IMG/VR virus record: IMGVR_UViG_3300043788_000045
Coordinates: 1-28,413 of that record
From: a virus
DNA: 28,413 nucleotides
Strand: one strand, 5' to 3'
The translations under genes and the position numbers were made by a program. Below the pieces are notes generated by a model. That model made no database searches. It saw only the letters and a program-made list of their open reading frames with translations, and was not told the DNA's origin. Positions 14,161-21,071 of this stretch are shown one piece after another (position 1 is the stretch's first letter; the number at the start of each line of letters is the position of its first letter).

Positions 14161-14741
14161 GGGACTATCTCGCCAAACAGACGCAGAATACGCATCCACC
14201 ACGGCTTACGTGCCGGCGGCACGGCCTTCGTCTCGTAGCGTGATTCACGCGCCTGTTTCCAGTAGTGCTCTTCCTTAAACTTCAGCCGCTCGTGCTTATC
14301 AACGTCAGTGACTATGGTGTGGTCGCACCACATGCACTTGTGCTGCCCCATGAACCATGGCCTGTAGTCGTGAGCGCCAATCCTACAACGCTCTGCCGGC
14401 GTTGACGCAAAAGCCAGAGTAGGCGCGCCTTCCCATGGCGCCAGGTCCGGATATCTGCGCGGCGTTATCTCCTCGACCGTCAGTTCGCTTCGACCGTGGA
14501 AGTGGTTCTTGACAGTCATGGTGTCGGTGCTGAAGTCTCGCGGACCGAGCTCTGCATTGAGAATGTCTGCCGCCAGCTTCTCGAACAGATCATTCGCTGT
14601 CAGCTTCTCCCAGGTTGGGTACCACTGGTCGTAGGCGCCGCGGTCCAGCGTGGCCAGGTGCGGCACGCTCGTGTGGCCGGCGCCCTTAACGCACCCACAG
14701 TACACGCAGCGGTGGACCAGCTTGCGATCAGCGGCGCTCAT
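14157..14741 (-). CDS. Cys-motif hypothetical protein, 194 aa
   Basis: An N-terminal knuckle C12-x2-C15-x-C17 (CVYCGC) and a later CMWC near residue 138 suggest zinc binding. A helical stretch lies between them (WEKLTANDLFEKLAADILNAEL). The C-terminus is basic and aromatic (KPWWMRILRLFGEIVP) and could touch a membrane. The start overlaps the end of the preceding gene by 14 bases. CxxC-bearing small proteins are frequent in this segment (14728, 14928, 15216). No named family recognised. Confidence 0.62.
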   Translation of the reverse strand: MSAADRKLVHRCVYCGCVKGAGHTSVPHLATLDRGAYDQWYPTWEKLTANDLFEKLAADILNAELGPRDFSTDTMTVKNHFHGRSELTVEEITPRRYPDLAPWEGAPTLAFASTPAERCRIGAHDYRPWFMGQHKCMWCDHTIVTDVDKHERLKFKEEHYWKQARESRYETKAVPPARKPWWMRILRLFGEIVP

Positions 14742-14931
14742 TCTTCCAATTCCAACGACAAAAGTGGCAGCCCCAGCCGTGGTACTTGCCTTTCAGCTTC
14801 AACCTAACCATGCGCGCCCTCAGCCATGCATAGAACGCCATCTGCTCGCCCATGGGCACCGGCGGCAGCGGCGCATCGTACGGGATGCGCGCGCCCTCGC
14901 TCTTCTTCGGCGCCAATCCGAAGATGGTCAT
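14728..14931 (-). CDS. CxxC small protein, 67 aa (paralogue of the next upstream ORF)
   Basis: The start MTIFG at 14931 is chosen because it forms ATGA with the stop of the upstream ORF; an ATG at 14949 is possible. The C-terminal part (MGEQMAFYAWLRARMV, then GWGCHFCRWNW) matches the whole 38-residue ORF at 14928-15044 (MGEQFAFYTWLLYR, then GWNCWNCRYEW). The N-terminal ~28 residues are extra (LAPKKSEGARIPYD). The single CxxC with flanking Trp could be a half zinc site completed by dimerisation. Function unknown. Confidence 0.6.
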   Translation of the reverse strand: MTIFGLAPKKSEGARIPYDAPLPPVPMGEQMAFYAWLRARMVRLKLKGKYHGWGCHFCRWNWKNERR

Positions 14932-15044
14932 GGCTGCATATTCTGCCATTCGTACCGGCAGTTCCAGCAGTTCCAGCCGCGGCCGGAATGGAGATTGAGT
15001 GTCCGGTAGAGCAGCCAGGTGTAGAACGCGAATTGCTCACCCAT
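14928..15044 (-). CDS. CxxC mini-protein, 38 aa
   Basis: An excellent AGAGGA ribosome site stands six bases before the ATG. The peptide is MGEQFAFYTWLLYR, a short linker, then GWNCWNCRYEWQ. It is a tandem paralogue of the C-terminal half of the gene immediately downstream, to which it is coupled by ATGA. The pairing suggests recent duplication or a paired zinc hook. Function unknown. Confidence 0.6.
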   Translation of the reverse strand: MGEQFAFYTWLLYRTLNLHSGRGWNCWNCRYEWQNMQP

Positions 15045-15174
15045 TTGATGTCCTCTTGAGTGAGATGGCTAGCAGGAGCAAGAAGCTCCCGCCAAGAATG
15101 AATGCGATGCCGACCAGCGTGCCGTGGATCTCGCGCAGCAGCTCGATGATCGTCCAGGATGTGTAACCGTCCAT
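15037..15174 (-). CDS. Membrane microprotein, 45 aa
   Basis: It starts behind GGGG six bases upstream and ends inside the start of the CxxC mini-gene. A polar N-terminus (DGYTSWTIIELLREIHG) leads into one hydrophobic helix (LVGIAFILGGSFLLLLAI), then a short basic tail (SLKRTSNG). It is a single-pass protein of unknown function in the microprotein series. The 41 bases upstream carry only a nine-codon ORF. Confidence 0.58.
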   Translation of the reverse strand: MDGYTSWTIIELLREIHGTLVGIAFILGGSFLLLLAISLKRTSNG

Positions 15175-15215
15175 CACGTACCCCTATGTAGACTTTCTAC
15201 CATGGTGTTCCCTGA

Positions 15216-15800
15216 TCAGTCGTGTGTCTTCGCCCGCCCGAACACAACTCCCGCCAAATCGCCGTCCATATGATCCGCCACATACTCACGGCCACTCCGG
15301 ACCGCCTCGTACCTGGCTGCCGCATCATAGGCTTGAGCTACCAGCAGACAATTGTGTGCGGTATTGGCGCGCACCATTCGCGGATCAACTCCATCCATCA
15401 CAGGAATACCCTCGGTGTATGCAGACATTCTGCGCAAAGTGGCGCCTAAATCGGTCGTATTTGGGCTGCCATAGTGCAGCATGACCCTCAATCCGCGGAT
15501 GTCCACGGCATTGGACATATTGATCATGGCGCATTCCAGGTCGCGAGCCAGCTGCGCTAGACGCTCATCTGGCGTCAGCTTGCGTACATACGGCCCATAT
15601 TCATAGGGATACCGATTGCACTCACAGCACTCGTCAGTGCAGTACTGGCCGCCACCCACAGAGATGCCCCGGTGTGGTAGCCGCCCGCTGATGTCGTTCA
15701 GGCCGCACGCATCGGTCATGGCTGCCTTCCGGATGTTCTCGCAAGTCACGCAGATGCAGTCGACCCTGTGCAGGGTGTGCCAAATGGTTGGCTTGCTCAT
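15216..15800 (-). CDS. Cys-rich hypothetical protein, 194 aa
   Basis: ATGA overlap with the DUF6197-like gene gives the start. The N-terminus holds C-x-C-x2-C (CICVTC) and, further on, YCTDECCEC, so zinc binding is likely in the first 60 residues. A helical part follows (DERLAQLARDLECAMINM; later AHNCLLVAQAYDAAARYEAV). The C-terminus ends VVFGRAKTHD. No known fold recognised. It may be a small nucleic-acid or protein-binding adaptor; that is only a guess from the Cys pattern. Confidence 0.62.
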   Translation of the reverse strand: MSKPTIWHTLHRVDCICVTCENIRKAAMTDACGLNDISGRLPHRGISVGGGQYCTDECCECNRYPYEYGPYVRKLTPDERLAQLARDLECAMINMSNAVDIRGLRVMLHYGSPNTTDLGATLRRMSAYTEGIPVMDGVDPRMVRANTAHNCLLVAQAYDAAARYEAVRSGREYVADHMDGDLAGVVFGRAKTHD

Positions 15801-16123
15801 GCTCCCACCCCTTCCAGCTCATGGATGGCGCGCTCGAATGCCCGGCGCACCGATGGGAATTTGCGGTTGCTGCGGTCGTTGAACCGCACGATTTGGACCC
15901 CACCCATGCCACGCTCCAGGGCCCGCATGGCTTCTACCCATACAGGCGAGTAGCTCTTGCCAACCGCGTTGAGCGCTCCGGCTGAGCACCAGCACACCGC
16001 GTACGGGTTGCGCTCGCTGACTATGTGGCCCTTATTGTCCACCGCGTAATGCTTCTTGACCCAGTGCTCCCCGTTGGGACCTAACTTGGCCAAGGCTGCC
16101 TTGAGTAGCTCGGAAGCTTTCAT
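15797..16123 (-). CDS. DUF6197-like protein, 108 aa
   Basis: The start MKASELLKAAL at 16123 forms ATGA with the upstream stop and follows GAGGGCG. The pattern GPNGEHWVKKHYAVD, a Gly turn, YAVCWCSAGALNAVG, then IVRFNDRSNRKFPSVRRAFERAI, corresponds to small phage and bacterial proteins grouped as DUF6197, with an AvxWCxxGAL centre and an FND...f..v...fe.Ai end. The biochemical role of the family is unknown to me. Confidence 0.68.
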   Translation of the reverse strand: MKASELLKAALAKLGPNGEHWVKKHYAVDNKGHIVSERNPYAVCWCSAGALNAVGKSYSPVWVEAMRALERGMGGVQIVRFNDRSNRKFPSVRRAFERAIHELEGVGA

Positions 16124-16866
16124 ACGCCCTCGCACCAGATGACGCCCTGCTCAGTGGAAGGCAGACTCACGCCACGCATCACCAGGCGGCAGCGCATGTA
16201 TGTCACCCCCTGGTCGGTGTCGCTCGTGAACTGCGGGCGCACGCGCCAAACCAGCAGCGGCTGCGCGGTGCCCTTGAGACCCACGGCAGAGTTCTTGATT
16301 AACTTGAACAGCTGCGTGAGCATCTCGACCTTGGCCACCGGATCCGGCAAGTGACTGCCGAACTTCAGGGTGCAGTAGTACCAGCGGTTGAGCTGGCGCT
16401 CGATCTCAGTGTTGACTCCGTCGAAGGTGTTCTGCTTCGGTACCTGCGTCTCGACCACGACCTCCATGTAGGCAGCCGGCACGCCGTCGATCTGCTGGAT
16501 CTCTTCGATGGAGAGCGCCTTGTACAGACCATCCAGCGTGTACACGCGGTCCTTGGCCATATTCTCCAGGGATTGCGTTTCAACAAAGCCCTTGCGGCGC
16601 ACCACGATTTCCACCGGCACGCCACTATAGGTAATCTCGCAGCCGCCAACATTGCCACCACCGCCAACCCACTCCAGGGCTGCAGTAAGGAATTCTCCTA
16701 CCGTCGTCTGCTCACCGAGGCGTTTCTTGCCCAGCAGGATCTCCAGATCCTCGACGCTGTTGACCGGCTGTTGCCCCTCGAACATGGGCTGATCCGTCAC
16801 CGGCGGATCCGAGAGGCGATCCGTCTCGCACTCGATACAGCCGGGGTCACCACAATGATTTGTCAC
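16120..16866 (-). CDS. Hypothetical protein, 248 aa
   Basis: The GTG start follows a strong GGAGGATGG ribosome site. A short Cys cluster at the N-terminus (CGDPGCIEC) is followed by an acidic linker, a helical segment (EDLEILLGKKRLGEQTTVG), and a beta-rich body with YMEVVVETQV, NRWYYCTLKFG and LVWRVRPQFTSD. The end of the protein has YMRCRLVMRGV. It is the largest gene of the accessory run. It may be a soluble alpha/beta enzyme or a binding protein, but I see no catalytic signature. It is coupled to the DUF6197-like gene. Confidence 0.62.
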   Translation of the reverse strand: MTNHCGDPGCIECETDRLSDPPVTDQPMFEGQQPVNSVEDLEILLGKKRLGEQTTVGEFLTAALEWVGGGGNVGGCEITYSGVPVEIVVRRKGFVETQSLENMAKDRVYTLDGLYKALSIEEIQQIDGVPAAYMEVVVETQVPKQNTFDGVNTEIERQLNRWYYCTLKFGSHLPDPVAKVEMLTQLFKLIKNSAVGLKGTAQPLLVWRVRPQFTSDTDQGVTYMRCRLVMRGVSLPSTEQGVIWCEGV

Positions 16867-16867
16867 G

Positions 16868-17005
16868 TTACCATCCTCCAGTCTGATTGATCACGCCCTC
16901 AATGATGATGCCCACCAGCAGGGCTGCAGAGCACACCTGAAGAAGCAGCAAAAGGTCCTCTCCAAACATGCGCCACTCGGGGCTCGGCTCGCGCTGCCTC
17001 TTCAT
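16868..17005 (-). CDS. Membrane microprotein, 45 aa
   Basis: The ATG at 17005 overlaps the upstream stop as ATGA; a second ATG twelve codons in is possible. A charged N-terminus (KRQREPSPEWR) is followed by a hydrophobic helix (LLLLLQVCSAALLVGIIIEG). Its stop TAA lies within the ribosome site and spacer of the 248-residue gene. Function unknown. Confidence 0.55.
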   Translation of the reverse strand: MKRQREPSPEWRMFGEDLLLLLQVCSAALLVGIIIEGVINQTGGW

Positions 17006-17172
17006 CTGCGATACGAGACATCATAGGGACCGCCCTTGCGGATGCCACGCGGAAGCCGATTCGCGCAGTAGTCTTCCCACGCCCCCATCACGCTTGTTCC
17101 GATCCCCCCGATGCGCCCACCGGTATCAACAATCCACCAATCGTCTAACTTCCTGATGTGCGGCTTCCTCAT
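17002..17172 (-). CDS. Small hypothetical protein, 56 aa
   Basis: The frame starts at an ATG shortly after the 17191-17214 terminator. It reads MRKPHIRKLDDWWIVDTGG, a Gly-rich turn, then AWEDYCANRLPRGIRK. This matches the layout of small phage proteins with a WW-x-V beta hairpin followed by an A-W-x-x-Y helix. It is coupled by ATGA to the microprotein and opens the accessory operon. A promoter is expected in the 18 bases upstream or within the terminator, but none is convincing. Confidence 0.58.
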   Translation of the reverse strand: MRKPHIRKLDDWWIVDTGGRIGGIGTSVMGAWEDYCANRLPRGIRKGGPYDVSYRR

Positions 17173-17190
17173 TCACTGACCCTATAACGC

Positions 17191-17214
17191 GGAAAGGCCC
17201 CAATCAAGGGGCCT
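17191..17214 (-). terminator. Intrinsic terminator after the Ala-rich genes
   Basis: Minus-strand stem GGCCCC and GGGGCC with a six-base loop, followed by TTTCC. It lies 29 bases after the stop of the 107-residue gene. The U-run is short, so efficiency is probably partial. Confidence 0.65.
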
Positions 17215-17242
17215 GGCGTGCCTATTTGCGATTCCCGAACGA

Positions 17243-17566
17243 TTACGCTTTTGGCGCCGTATTTTGCGTCGGCGCTGGTACAGCAGCCAGGGGGGTGATG
17301 CCCAAAGCCTTCTTGACATCAGCCAGGGCGGCATTCACGTGGGCGCCGATCAGCGCGTCCAGCTGGGCGGCATCGGCTTTGGCCTTGGCTTCCACCGCGG
17401 CGGCATCAGCTTCGACCTTGGCAGCCTTGGCGGCGAGCCACGCCTTCACCTTGGCGACGGCCGTGACGATACCCACCTCGGACACCTTGAAGCCGGCAGC
17501 GCCGCTGGCGACAGCCGTGATGGTGCCAATGTGGGCGAGTGCGAACGAGAGGAGCGTTGAAAACAT
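17243..17566 (-). CDS. Ala-rich helical protein, 107 aa
   Basis: The first ~30 residues are hydrophobic (STLLSFALAHIGTITAVASG). The middle (about residues 38-75) is an Ala/Lys/Glu coiled-coil-like helix (AKVEADAAAVEAKAKADAAQ). It ends with a Pro/Ala tail. A membrane-interacting head with a helical stalk could suit a virion or lysis-associated protein. It follows a structural-type gene and another Ala-rich gene with three-base spacing, and a terminator closes the unit. No family recognised. Confidence 0.62.
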   Translation of the reverse strand: MFSTLLSFALAHIGTITAVASGAAGFKVSEVGIVTAVAKVKAWLAAKAAKVEADAAAVEAKAKADAAQLDALIGAHVNAALADVKKALGITPLAAVPAPTQNTAPKA

Positions 17567-17569
17567 GAC

Positions 17570-17989
17570 TTACTTCCCTTGGGCGAGTTTTTCGATCAGA
17601 GCTTCGGCATCCGGATGGGACTTCAGGAAGGCCAGCACGGCCGGGTCCAATTCGGATTGGGTCGCGGCAGCCTCTGTGGCAGCCGGAGGAGTCGCGGCAG
17701 CCGCTGTCGGCGTCTGCCCAGTCTGGGCTGACTCGGCGGCTTCCGTCGGTTCTGCGGGCTTCTGAGCGGCTTCAGCGGCCTTGACCTGTGCGGCTTTGGC
17801 GGCCAGAGCAGCCTTCTCAGCTTCAGTCAGCCCCGCCGGTGCCCCGGCCTGCGATTTTGCGGAGGGAGCGGCAGGCTGCGGGGTCACCGGCTTGACGTTG
17901 GGTACGCCGGTCTTGCCGCCAGCAATGGGCTTGACGCGCGCTTTGCTGTAGGCAATCTCCAGCGGAGTCTCTGGCTTGTCTACGCTCAT
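17570..17989 (-). CDS. Ala/Pro-rich low-complexity protein, 139 aa
   Basis: The start lies two bases after the stop of the 262-residue gene. Most of the protein is low-complexity, rich in Ala, Pro, Glu, Thr and Lys (TEAEKAALAAKAAQVKAAEA). The short C-terminal module SELDPAVLAFLKSHPDAEAL forms a plausible helical domain. It is probably disordered and may be a linker or chaperone for the neighbouring structural protein. Function unknown. Confidence 0.6.
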   Translation of the reverse strand: MSVDKPETPLEIAYSKARVKPIAGGKTGVPNVKPVTPQPAAPSAKSQAGAPAGLTEAEKAALAAKAAQVKAAEAAQKPAEPTEAAESAQTGQTPTAAAATPPAATEAAATQSELDPAVLAFLKSHPDAEALIEKLAQGK

Positions 17990-17991
17990 AC

Positions 17992-18780
17992 TTACGCCTG
18001 TGTCTGGCCGAAGCCGTCTGAGTTGTTGGGGCCGTTCTCGGCGACGTACATCATGGAGTAGATGTAGCCGGTGTTGCCAGAGCCGGTCGGGGCGGTATGC
18101 GGGGCGTAGGTGCCGCGCACGTCAGCCGTGGCGCTCGTGGCCGGGCTGGTGTTGTCGTAGAACGTGAAGGTGCCGATACTGGCCACGCCGATGTTGTAGT
18201 CCAGGACCGGGGCGACGGCATTGGCGACCACGCCAGCAGTCATGGTGTAGCGCTGCACTGTCAAAAAGCCGCCGCGCCGCGCCTTGTAGCTAAGGCCGAA
18301 CGTGTTGCCCACGTCCACCGTAATGTTGCCGGTCAGCGCCGCGCTCACCGCGATCTGCGTGACGGTGTAGAACGCCTTGGTCGTGGCGACCGTGGTCTCA
18401 CCGTTCAGGGTGAGCGCCTGCGTCATGGTGGCGCCGTAGAGGTCGGTACCCGTGATGGTGACCGTCTGTGTGGTGTCGCCGCCGTTGCTGGAGGCGACCG
18501 CAATGGTGCGCGGCCAGTCGACCGTCGCAACGCCCGCCGCAGCCCAGCTGCCGTTGATGGTCAGGTTGCCGGCCCCGGTCACGGCCTGCGATGCCGCAAT
18601 GAACGGGGTGGCGAAGACACCGGCGGTATTGGTATGGGCGGCCACAACCGGGCTGCCGCTCGCGTTGATCAGATCCTCATACACGAGGTTCTTGGTCGGT
18701 ACGCCCAGGACGGCGCGGTTGGCGGGCAGAGCGTTGCCGCTCCGGACATCGTTGGCGTTGGTGATGCGATGGGTAGTCAT
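17992..18780 (-). CDS. Structural-type beta protein, 262 aa (paralogue of 8783-9607)
   Basis: A good AGAGATG-type ribosome site precedes the ATG. The core shares with the 274-residue tail-module protein the series GAGNLTI, WPRTIAVASSNGGDTT, VTITGTDLYGATMTQALT, TVATTKAFYTVTQIAVSAA, and then a charged turn RRGGF. The last ~90 residues (YTMTAGVVANAVAPVLDYN, TFTFYDNTSP, GYIYSMMYVAENG) are beta-rich and not shared. It is likely a virion surface or capsid-associated protein, inferred from its beta repeats and its glycosyltransferase neighbours. I do not know a named family. Confidence 0.68.
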   Translation of the reverse strand: MTTHRITNANDVRSGNALPANRAVLGVPTKNLVYEDLINASGSPVVAAHTNTAGVFATPFIAASQAVTGAGNLTINGSWAAAGVATVDWPRTIAVASSNGGDTTQTVTITGTDLYGATMTQALTLNGETTVATTKAFYTVTQIAVSAALTGNITVDVGNTFGLSYKARRGGFLTVQRYTMTAGVVANAVAPVLDYNIGVASIGTFTFYDNTSPATSATADVRGTYAPHTAPTGSGNTGYIYSMMYVAENGPNNSDGFGQTQA

Positions 18781-18792
18781 TGGGTCATCTCT

Positions 18793-18846
18793 TTATTGGT
18801 TGAGAAAGCCGGCACCGACTAGAGTGCTGGCAGACGGGTGAAGCAT
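18793..18846 (-). CDS. Tiny ORF between GT34-like and structural genes, 17 aa
   Basis: An ATG directly after the glycosyltransferase stop, with GGGGGTG upstream, opens an 18-codon frame (MLHPSASTLVGAGFLNQ). It may be a genuine micro-cistron or only a spacer that keeps ribosomes moving to the 262-residue gene. Weak evidence. Confidence 0.3.
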   Translation of the reverse strand: MLHPSASTLVGAGFLNQ

Positions 18847-18847
18847 A

Positions 18848-19534
18848 TCACACCCCCAAATATGTCTCGTACGGCTGGGCGGCGCGCAAGAAGGGGCGCA
18901 ACTCCGCACTGAACCGCCGGAAGGCCGGTATCAGCACGGCGCGCTCAGCCATGGTCATGCCGGCAAAGTGCGCGATAAAGTCCCCCACCTTCCACGGCGA
19001 GCGGCCCCGCACGTAGGAATTCAGCAGGTTGGTGTTGGCAACCTTGAGCACGTGCGCCTCGAAGAACTCGCGGCGGTCGGCCTGCGCGCGCACCGCGGCG
19101 GCATTTGCCCACCAGGGATGATCGATATACTCGGTGCAACCCCACAGCCATTGCAGGTACTCCATGGTGCGCGGATCGTTGCGGTAGATGGCCACGCCAT
19201 CGTTGAGGTTGTTCGCCCCGTCGATGGTGTAGGCGACCAGGCGGTCTGTCCCAGCCATGTGTTCGATCAACGGCTCCAGGCGAAACATCGGATTGGTCAC
19301 CATTGCATCAGCATCGATCCACACCAGCCAGTCAAGGTCGAATTGCTTCGCCATCAAAGTTTGCAGCAGTGGAATGCGCCCCCAGGACACCGGGCGATCT
19401 GGAGCCATGGTCTCTGCGGTAAGGTGGCATTGATAGCCGCGAAGTGCGCAATAATCCCAGACGCTATCGATGCAGGGCTTGAGGATTCGCCGGTATTCCA
19501 GATCACCGACACACAGTGAGACGATGCCGATCAT
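18848..19534 (-). CDS. GT34-like (galactosyltransferase GMA12/MNN10-type) glycosyltransferase, 228 aa
   Basis: It is a GT-A fold candidate. A short beta start (MIGIVSLCVGDLEYRR) and WGRIPLLQTLMAKQFDLDWLV lead into IDADAMVTNP, whose DxD motif would bind the sugar-nucleotide metal. Then follow NNLNDGVAIYRND and a C-terminal VGDFIAHFAGMT, all in the order of the GMA12/MNN10 group. It would transfer a sugar from a nucleotide donor in the cytoplasm; the acceptor is unknown. It overlaps the GT9-like gene by ATGA and is followed by a structural-type gene, so virion protein glycosylation is one possibility and host surface modification another. Confidence 0.75.
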   Translation of the reverse strand: MIGIVSLCVGDLEYRRILKPCIDSVWDYCALRGYQCHLTAETMAPDRPVSWGRIPLLQTLMAKQFDLDWLVWIDADAMVTNPMFRLEPLIEHMAGTDRLVAYTIDGANNLNDGVAIYRNDPRTMEYLQWLWGCTEYIDHPWWANAAAVRAQADRREFFEAHVLKVANTNLLNSYVRGRSPWKVGDFIAHFAGMTMAERAVLIPAFRRFSAELRPFLRAAQPYETYLGV

Positions 19535-20322
19535 GATTGGATGCCGGCGCGTGCCGGGTCCTCAGCTTCGAGTGCGGTGGGCAGCGGCGTGTTGGGCCAC
19601 ACGTACTTCCAGTTGTGCATCAGCACCGGCGGTCGCGACATGGGGCGCAGATGCAGCACCTTGGGCGAGTCGATGCCCATCTGGTCGGTGAGGTTTGCGT
19701 ACACGCTGTCGACCATGAAGATCTTGGCGGCGCGCTCGATGAGCAGCAGCCAGTCGAACAGGCAGTCGGTGTCGGGTCCAATGCGCACGATGGGCAGCCC
19801 CTCGGCACAGAACTCCAGAGGACCCTCTGCCACCGCCGGATCGAAGTCAGACCCCTCGGTGTGCGCGATGCAGTACGGACGGCCCGGCCACTTCATGTGG
19901 AACAGCTCGGTCTCGCGCTCCGGGAATCGGCTGATGCACTTGGGCAGGTTCCACTTCTCGCTGAACGGCACGCCGGCAATGGCGTACTTGATCTCATCGA
20001 ACGCCAGCGCGCGGCCGAGCGGAAGCAGCGACTGATGGCACTGCTGGTACAGGAAGTGGTAGTGGCTGACGCCGTGCTTGCGCAGCAGATCGACGGGATC
20101 TGAAATGTAGTAGCGCTCAGATCCCTTGGGCCCGCGGTAGTCAGCATGGTCTGGCTCGACCGGCAACCACTTCACGTACGGTGCCGTGTGCTGGAAGTGC
20201 GAAATGAATCTGGCATCGATTGGGAAGTGGACTTGGTGGCCCTGGCGGGTGAACCAGTGGGCTATGGGCAGCGCGACAATGATGTCGCCCAGGCCGCGGG
20301 TGTTGATCAGACCAATTTTCAC
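19531..20322 (-). CDS. GT9-like (heptosyltransferase-superfamily) GT-B protein, 263 aa
   Basis: The GTG start follows GGAGAG. The N-terminus MKIGLINTRGLGDIIVALPI has the RGLGDII Gly loop of GT9-type enzymes, then VHFPIDARF and VKWLPV strands. The C-terminal half has PIVRIG and ERAAKIFMVDSVYANLTDQM, resembling the nucleotide-sugar part of GT-B enzymes (vDS..ahla). At 263 residues it is shorter than typical heptosyltransferases (about 320-350), so one lobe may be trimmed. It is paired by an ATGA overlap with the GT34-like gene, suggesting two steps on the same acceptor. Donor and acceptor are unknown. Confidence 0.7.
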   Translation of the reverse strand: MKIGLINTRGLGDIIVALPIAHWFTRQGHQVHFPIDARFISHFQHTAPYVKWLPVEPDHADYRGPKGSERYYISDPVDLLRKHGVSHYHFLYQQCHQSLLPLGRALAFDEIKYAIAGVPFSEKWNLPKCISRFPERETELFHMKWPGRPYCIAHTEGSDFDPAVAEGPLEFCAEGLPIVRIGPDTDCLFDWLLLIERAAKIFMVDSVYANLTDQMGIDSPKVLHLRPMSRPPVLMHNWKYVWPNTPLPTALEAEDPARAGIQS

Positions 20323-20391
20323 ATGCTCTCCAGACGTTCTTACGAACAGGCCGCCCGTCGGCGGCCAATCTGCTGAGTCTAAGCGACCCAG

Positions 20392-20493
20392 TTAGCGCAT
20401 GGGCGGCGTCCCGCGATGCGGCCCGGGTCTGGCGTCCGGGTCTTTCCACTTGCCGTCACAAAGACATGGGTGGAGCAGAGAAGATGGTAGCAC
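20392..20493 (-). CDS. Small Cys/Pro-rich ORF, 33 aa
   Basis: The frame starts at a GTG right behind the U-run of the terminator at 20494-20521, without a clear ribosome site, and ends in TAA. It contains HPCLCDGKWKDPDARPGPHR, a compact CxCDGxW pattern that looks protein-like. The downstream ~70 bases before the GT9 gene carry no other supported gene. It may be a true small gene or leader. Confidence 0.35.
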   Translation of the reverse strand: MLPSSLLHPCLCDGKWKDPDARPGPHRGTPPMR

Positions 20494-20521
20494 ACAAAAT
20501 AAAGGCCCCGATCTGGGGCCT
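20494..20521 (-). terminator. Intrinsic terminator before the glycosyltransferases
   Basis: Minus-strand stem GGCCCC and GGGGCC with a five-base loop, followed by TTTATTTTGT. It ends the accessory gene set at 21717-20548, 26 bases after the last stop. Confidence 0.78.
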
Positions 20522-20547
20522 CGTTCGCTATTCGCGAATTGCGAAGA

Positions 20548-20640
20548 CTACTTGCGGCGGGCGATGCGCCAGAAGATCAGCAGTGAGTACAGGATGGTCC
20601 CGATGCAGGTAGCTACCCAGACGTGGCCGAAGACGCTCAC
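20548..20640 (-). CDS. Membrane microprotein, 30 aa
   Basis: The GTG overlaps the upstream stop as GTGA. The peptide is one hydrophobic helix (HVWVATCIGTILYSLLIFW) with a basic tail (RIARRK), so C-in topology is expected. It is the last gene before a terminator. Function unknown; one of the microprotein series. Confidence 0.52.
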   Translation of the reverse strand: MSVFGHVWVATCIGTILYSLLIFWRIARRK

Positions 20641-20843
20641 AGCTCGCGCCCGGCCAGCGCGTGGGCCGCCGCCTCGAACGCCTGGCCGCGGCTCTGGTAG
20701 CCGTGCACCGGCACTTCATCGTATGGCCGTGCCGCCAGCTGGTAGCTGGCAGAGCCGTCGCCCCCAAAGATTCGGCCGGCGACCTGGTCGAAGCCGCTCG
20801 GGTGCCGGCGCCAGATGTAGCCCTGCTTGGTGTAGAGCACCAT
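20637..20843 (-). CDS. Hypothetical protein, 68 aa
   Basis: The start is in a TAATG overlap. It has a beta-rich N-terminus (MVLYTKQGYIWRRH) and a C-terminal helix (SRGQAFEAAAHALAGREL). It has the look of a small phage modulator protein without recognisable motifs. It is coupled on both sides, which supports translation. Confidence 0.6.
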   Translation of the reverse strand: MVLYTKQGYIWRRHPSGFDQVAGRIFGGDGSASYQLAARPYDEVPVHGYQSRGQAFEAAAHALAGREL

Positions 20844-21049
20844 TACTGCACCTCTGGAGTCACGTCGCGGTGCTCAATGGTCTGCTCACCGAATGGCCCC
20901 TTGCGGTTCTGGGCGAAGGTGCGGCCACTCTCGCGCACAGTGAACATGTTGACGTGCTCCACCTCGTCGCTGCGCTCCAGCATCGCGGTGTTGATGTCCA
21001 GGACCTGCGCGAAGCGCTCGGTCGAATAGATCTCTCGGAATCTGCTCAT
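20843..21049 (-). CDS. Hypothetical protein, 68 aa
   Basis: A strong GAGGAGG site precedes the ATG. The sequence is helical at the start (SRFREIYSTERFAQVLDI) and polar at the end (EQTIEHRDVTPEVQ). No motif recognised. It is co-transcribed with its neighbours from the promoter at 21747-21775. Confidence 0.6.
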   Translation of the reverse strand: MSRFREIYSTERFAQVLDINTAMLERSDEVEHVNMFTVRESGRTFAQNRKGPFGEQTIEHRDVTPEVQ

Positions 21050-21071
21050 GTCATCCTCCTCAGGAATGGTT

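Noticed and set aside
15174-15203. Nine-codon ORF before the membrane microprotein
   Set aside because: Too short and without a clear ribosome site; treated as spacer.
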